From Bacillus sp. USDA818B3_A (GTDB lineage: Bacteria; Bacillota; Bacilli; Bacillales; Cytobacillaceae): DNA of 64,000 nt. Positions 62,577 to 64,000 of this stretch are shown in pieces. Numbering within the stretch: the first letter of the stretch is position 1; every line of letters starts with the position of its first letter. The stretch spans positions 1 through 64,000 of the forward strand of contig NZ_JAABNN010000005.1 of the NCBI RefSeq assembly GCF_009928415.1, written 5' to 3'. The notes beneath the pieces are model-generated. The model made no database searches and was not told the origin of the DNA. It saw only the letters and a program-made list of their open reading frames with translations. The position numbers and the translations under genes were made by a program.

Positions 62577-63407
62577 ATGTTGAATAGCTTACAGTCTAGC
62601 ACTACCCTACATAATGGTGTAAAGATGCCATGGTTCGGACTGGGTGTCTACAAGGTCCCCGAGGGTAAAGTGGCCCTTGATTCCGTACAGCTGGCCATTA
62701 AAGCAGGTTACAGAAGCATTGATACCGCTGCCCTTTACGAAAATGAAGAAAGTGTCGGCCAAGCGATCAAAGAGTCCGGTGTTGCCCGTGAGGAACTCTT
62801 TATCACTACTAAAGTCTGGAATGAAGACTTGCGTAATCATTCCGTTGAAGAAGCATTTGAAACAAGCCTAAGAAAGCTTGGCCTTGACTATGTAGATTTG
62901 TACCTCATCCATTGGCCTGTTAAGGATAAGTACAAAGACGCATGGAAGGTTCTTGAAAAGTTATATAAAGAAAAGCGTGTTCGGGCGATCGGAGTTAGCA
63001 ATTTCAACATCCATCACCTTGAGGATTTGATGTCCACAGCCGAAATTAAACCGATGGTGAATCAGGTAGAGCTTCATCCACTCCACTCGCAGCAGGAACT
63101 TCACGACTATTGCAAAAAACAAGAGATTCAAATTGAGGCCTGGGCACCGCTTGGCCAAGGCAGACTGCTCGATCACCCTGTCTTACAGGAGATCGCATCA
63201 AGCCACCATAAATCGATCGCTCAAGTGATTTTACGCTGGGATATCCAAAATGAAATCGTGACGATTCCAAAATCCATTAGGGAAAACCGCATTAAGGAAA
63301 ATGCCAACATCTTTGACTTTACGTTATCAGAAAGCGATATGGAGAAGATTAATGCCCTGAACGAAAACCAACGCTTTGGTGCCGATCCAGATAATTTTAA
63401 TTTTTAA
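62577..63407 (+). CDS. Aldo/keto reductase
   Basis: This 276-aa NADPH-dependent reductase has the catalytic tetrad Asp (SIDTAALY), Tyr, Lys (FITTKVWN) and His (LIHWPV), and the tail QRFGADPDNFNF typical of AKR5 proteins. It reduces aldehydes such as methylglyoxal or glyoxal. AAGGAGGAGAAA precedes ATG 62577. The following DUF2243 gene starts 77 bp later. Confidence 0.93.
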   Translation: MLNSLQSSTTLHNGVKMPWFGLGVYKVPEGKVALDSVQLAIKAGYRSIDTAALYENEESVGQAIKESGVAREELFITTKVWNEDLRNHSVEEAFETSLRKLGLDYVDLYLIHWPVKDKYKDAWKVLEKLYKEKRVRAIGVSNFNIHHLEDLMSTAEIKPMVNQVELHPLHSQQELHDYCKKQEIQIEAWAPLGQGRLLDHPVLQEIASSHHKSIAQVILRWDIQNEIVTIPKSIRENRIKENANIFDFTLSESDMEKINALNENQRFGADPDNFNF

Positions 63408-63484
63408 TAATGGCAGGACTGTCCTTACGGGGATGGTCTTTTTGTTTTGTTTTTGATTATGGTTCGTCAATTAAGGGTAAAGTG

Positions 63485-64000
63485 ATGGAAAAGAAAAAAA
63501 GTTCGCAGGTGAGTAGTTTGATAAATTCAAGAAGCAATAAAGATCTTTCCGTTCATAAAAAGAAAAATCTTTGGTCAGGAATACTTTTTGGGATTGGACT
63601 TGTCGCATTTATTGATGAGACAGTATTCCATCAGATCCTTCATTGGCATCATTTTTATGATAAGAGCACAACCGCGGCCGGGTTGGTATCGGATGGGATT
63701 TTCCATGCCTTTAGCTGGTTTTTCACGGTTGGGGGGCTTTTTATGGTGGCAGATGTCCGGCGCCGGAAGGTATGGCAGCCTATGAAATGGGTAGCCGGGG
63801 GCCTGCTTGGGGCAGGCGGGTTTCAATTATATGATGGGATTATTCAGCATAAACTGATGCGTCTTCATCAAATTCGCTATCATGTGGATATCGTGCCTTA
63901 TGATATGGTTTGGCATATTACTTCTGTTTTAATGCTCATTATAGGGATTATCCTGTTTATTCGTTCTTCTAAGAAAACGGGGACGGTTTTGGAAAATGGA
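63485..64000 (+). CDS. DUF2243 domain-containing membrane protein, cut by the window end
   Basis: The reading frame from ATG 63485 (MEKKKSSQVSSLINSRSN) is open to the last base, so 172 codons are visible. After a basic N-terminus there are three or four helices with the DUF2243 patterns GIGLVAFIDETVFHQILHWH, DGIFHAFSWFF and LGAGGFQLYDGIIQHK, and VPYDMVWH near the end. His residues in these segments suggest metal or heme binding. Function unknown. Confidence 0.85.
   Translation, partial: MEKKKSSQVSSLINSRSNKDLSVHKKKNLWSGILFGIGLVAFIDETVFHQILHWHHFYDKSTTAAGLVSDGIFHAFSWFFTVGGLFMVADVRRRKVWQPMKWVAGGLLGAGGFQLYDGIIQHKLMRLHQIRYHVDIVPYDMVWHITSVLMLIIGIILFIRSSKKTGTVLENG

Overview
The window is one contiguous piece of a low-G+C Firmicute chromosome, most likely a spore-forming Bacillaceae (Bacillus, Neobacillus or Mesobacillus type). 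The signs are a GerA-type spore-germination operon, a SpoIIM-domain protein, B. subtilis-like gene families (DUF3219, CYP152 P450, CAP-domain protein, DUF1292-like), strong AGGAGG-type ribosome sites, a T-box and a lysine riboswitch. No rRNA, tRNA, intact insertion sequence, prophage or CRISPR array was seen. Species cannot be fixed from this sequence alone.

Layout. 0.1-7 kb: a MoxR/DUF58/DUF4350/DUF4129 membrane operon, a divergent SpoIIM-domain gene and an RDD protein. 7-14.5 kb: oligoendopeptidase F, the tRNA hydroxylase TrhO, a GH18 glycosidase, an LLM oxidoreductase with DUF3219, a membrane phosphoesterase and a small secreted protein. 14.5-18 kb: a DODA-type dioxygenase/DoxX/hydrolase operon facing a divergent XRE-cupin regulator, then an alpha/beta hydrolase. 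18-21.5 kb: small hypotheticals and a feoA-feoB operon in which FeoB is made as two proteins. 21.6-31.5 kb: a nuclease-helicase fusion, proBA under a Pro-type T-box, a frameshifted FAD oxidoreductase, an intergenic tandem repeat, an SF1 helicase and a stand-alone hemD. 31.5-35.6 kb: a germination-receptor operon in the order A-C-D-B. 35.7-45.4 kb: hypotheticals, a thioesterase, a second M3 peptidase, a VanW lipoprotein, a formate/nitrite channel, proline dehydrogenase and a 14-TM drug exporter. 45.7-50.7 kb: a solitary, complete ftsZ outside any division cluster, then a TAXI-DUF1850-TRAP uptake operon. 50.9-55.7 kb: a 2-hydroxyacid dehydrogenase, YdeI-like and DinB proteins, a sirtuin gene broken by an in-frame TGA, a CYP152 peroxygenase and a 46-aa zinc-ribbon protein. 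55.8-64 kb: adhE with two near-perfect Rex/Fnr palindromes, a CAP-domain protein, dapA under a lysine riboswitch, an SDR, an aldo-keto reductase and a DUF2243 gene cut by the window end.

Themes. Proline metabolism appears as synthesis (proBA, T-box) and breakdown (proline dehydrogenase). Fermentative control shows at adhE, at its small neighbour and weakly at the formate channel. Two genes are newly broken (the sirtuin by one nonsense codon, the FAD oxidoreductase by one missing base), which could be real decay or assembly error. A GGTGCCTGACACC-like element sits at the 3' ends of three unrelated genes. The strongest leads are the solitary ftsZ, this 3'-end element, the 20-bp tandem repeat, the lysine riboswitch with an apparent ribosome-site-masking helix, and the redox palindromes around adhE. 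No wholly new multi-gene system can be claimed with confidence.
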